Shown here: positions 62,764-64,000 of the stretch, in pieces | Position numbering within the stretch: the first letter of the stretch is position 1 | Layout: every line of letters starts with the position of its first letter | Assembly (NCBI GenBank): GCA_963827085.1 | Contig: CAWGZY010000001.1 | Coordinates: forward strand, 248,001 to 312,000 | Origin: JAGVPT01 sp963827085 | GTDB lineage: Bacteria > Bacteroidota > Ignavibacteria > UBA10030 > UBA8401 | DNA: 64,000 bases | Reading direction: 5' to 3' | Notes under the pieces: model-generated | Databases searched by the model: none | Seen by the model: only the letters and a program-made list of their open reading frames with translations | What the model was told of the DNA's origin: nothing | Translations under genes and position numbers: made by a program

Positions 62764-62866
62764 ACAATGATCAATCAACAATTAACCTTGCATTACTGAC
62801 CCTGAAGTACGAACTATGGCAAATGACCAAGCACTAAGGACTACGGACCAAGGACAGCGACTGAGA
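62758..62866. repeat. CAATGAA and CCAAGGA-type heptamer tract running into the next gene
   Basis: CAATGAA, CAATGAT, CAATCAA, CAATTAA; then ACCCTGA, AGTACGA, ACTATGG, CAAATGA, CCAAGCA, CTAAGGA, CTACGGA, CCAAGGA. The ATG at 62816 lies within one unit (ACTATGG). The end of the tract encodes the first 16 or so residues of the oxidoreductase. Confidence 0.75.
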
Positions 62867-63847
62867 ACCGGGGTTGTGGGCACCGGTCATCTCGGATCGC
62901 TTCACGCAAAAATGTATTCGGAAATTTCAGCCGCCGCGTTTGTCGGCGCTTTCGATACCGACAAAGCAAAGTGTGAAGCGGTCGTTTCTAACTACTCCGG
63001 AGCGAAATTTTTTTCAAGCCTGGATGACCTTCTGGCAAATGTCGATGCCGTGAGCGTGTCAACGGTAACATCGCAGCACTTCGAAGTTGCGAAACGCGCA
63101 TTGAACGCCGGCGTGCATGTGCTCATCGAAAAGCCGATAACGCAAACGGTCGGCGAGGCTGATGAATTGATCGGGCTCGCTGAAGCGAAGGGCTGTATCA
63201 TCCAGGTCGGGCATATTGAACGCTTCAACCCGGCGATTCTCGCCCTTGAGTCGTACGATCTCAGGCCGATGTTTATCGAATCGCACCGGCTGGCGCAGTT
63301 CAACCCGCGCGGTACCGACGTTGCTGTCGTTCTCGATTTGATGATTCATGATATCGATGTCATTTTAAGCCTCGTGCGGTCGCCGGTCTCACGCATCGAT
63401 GCAAACGGCGTTGCCGTCGTGTCCGAATCGGTCGACATCGCGAATGCGAGGCTTCAGTTTGAAAACGGATGCGTTGCAAACGTCACCGCAAGCAGGATTT
63501 CGCAGAATAAAATGCGGAAGATGAGAATGTTCCAGCACAACGGATACATTTCGATCGACTTTTTGCAAGGGCTTGCTGAAGTGTTTCGCCTGGTCGAGGA
63601 AGGCGAAAGTACGGGGCAGACGACAATGCTTCTCGGACAAATAGGCGAAGGAAAAAAGAAACGGAACATCGTGTATGAGCAGCCGGAAGTGAAAGATGTC
63701 AACGCCCTGAAATACGAACTGGAGTCGTTTGTGGCGTCGGTTCGGGAGAAGAAGCAGCCGGCAGTTTCCGGAATCGACGGACGGCTTGCTCTCGACGTAG
63801 CGCAAAGAATTTTGAACTCGATTCAAGTGCAGAAGTTTAGCGTTTGA
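62816..63847 (+). CDS. Gfo/Idh/MocA family oxidoreductase
   Basis: 343 residues. Rossmann motif GVVGTGHLGSLHAKMY, then AVSVSTVTSQHFEVAKRALN, HVLIEKPITQTVGEADELI with the EKP motif, GHIERFNPA and DLMIHDIDVILSLV (catalytic His region). This fits NAD(P)-dependent sugar or cofactor dehydrogenases of about 340 residues. The first residues (MANDQALRTTDQGQRLRT) are encoded by a heptamer tract and supply the start codon; no later start exists before the Rossmann motif. The substrate is unknown. Confidence 0.9.
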   Translation: MANDQALRTTDQGQRLRTGVVGTGHLGSLHAKMYSEISAAAFVGAFDTDKAKCEAVVSNYSGAKFFSSLDDLLANVDAVSVSTVTSQHFEVAKRALNAGVHVLIEKPITQTVGEADELIGLAEAKGCIIQVGHIERFNPAILALESYDLRPMFIESHRLAQFNPRGTDVAVVLDLMIHDIDVILSLVRSPVSRIDANGVAVVSESVDIANARLQFENGCVANVTASRISQNKMRKMRMFQHNGYISIDFLQGLAEVFRLVEEGESTGQTTMLLGQIGEGKKKRNIVYEQPEVKDVNALKYELESFVASVREKKQPAVSGIDGRLALDVAQRILNSIQVQKFSV

Positions 63848-63854
63848 TGTTTGC

Positions 63855-64000
63855 ATGAAGGAAAAGAAAAGACAGATAGAGATTCAATCTCCGGAGCTTC
63901 GGTCGATAGGCCGCCTTGCGGATACATTGCATGCCGAAGTGTACGTTGTGGGAGGCTTTGTGCGGGATACATTACTCGGCAGAGATCCGCAGGATGTCGA
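63855..64000 (+). CDS. CCA tRNA nucleotidyltransferase / poly(A) polymerase, N-terminal part
   Basis: Only the first 48 residues are in the window. EVYVVGGFVRDTLLGRDPQD is the class II nucleotidyltransferase signature (GG, then RD, with the first metal-binding Asp just at the edge). It follows the oxidoreductase by seven bases. It adds CCA to tRNA 3' ends or is a related poly(A) polymerase; the visible part cannot separate these. Confidence 0.9.
   Translation, partial: MKEKKRQIEIQSPELRSIGRLADTLHAEVYVVGGFVRDTLLGRDPQDV

Overview
The window is chromosomal DNA of roughly 50% GC from a Gram-negative bacterium, most likely of the Bacteroidota/Chlorobiota group and probably Ignavibacteria-like. Evidence: a C-terminal type IX secretion sorting domain with the NYPNPFNPST motif (9103-10464), TonB-dependent receptors with carboxypeptidase-like N-terminal domains, strings of MacB/FtsX-type permeases ending in NPVESLRYE, lipoproteins and outer-membrane barrels, and housekeeping genes in mixed operons. 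No rRNA, tRNA or CRISPR array was seen. Taxonomy is inference.

Layout. 1-3202: two amidohydrolase-family proteins (the second without metal-binding histidines), an SDR-like protein and a DUF1697 protein. 3279-4946: a Tat-exported GH36-like glycosidase. 5686-13170: lipoprotein, TonB receptor, T9SS-sorted protein, second TonB receptor. 13218-14509: ORF6N and DUF3795 proteins. 14554-17369: histidine kinase and NtrC-type regulator (one-base frameshift), divergent from 18105-30858, a MacA/MacB-like export operon (adaptor, two ATPases, four giant permeases) with a good sigma-54 promoter at 18028-18042. 31009-35240: glycosidase, C45-like hydrolase, membrane protein. 36148-38638: three haem-c proteins including a cytochrome-porin fusion. 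38748-41483: VWA protein plus MoxR-type ATPase. 41713-44707: glycosyltransferase (frameshifted) and adenylate cyclase. 44890-50980: glutamate dehydrogenase with a histone-like tail, NamZ-like muramidase, aroQ, HAD phosphatase, acpS. 51100-53711: glpQ-like, adk, rlmN. 54059-64000: uvrA, OM protein, rRNA methyltransferase, class I aldolase, CDF transporter, HAD phosphatase, Gfo/Idh/MocA oxidoreductase, start of a CCA/poly(A) nucleotidyltransferase.

Most striking is a family of dispersed hairpin elements built from degenerate 7-nucleotide words (AGACAGG-like, AATACAG-like, AATTATG-like, CAATGAT-like, CCAAGGA-like). They fill most gaps of the export operon, sit in frame inside the histidine kinase, and form the N-termini or signal peptide of two other proteins. 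One copy (17391-17876) carries, between its complementary arms, a gene for a four-helix-bundle protein of the 23S-rRNA-intervening-sequence/Avd family. This looks like an IVS-like insertion element with its ORF, the other copies being ORF-less relatives. Separately, several MITE-like elements are present, three with visible target duplications.
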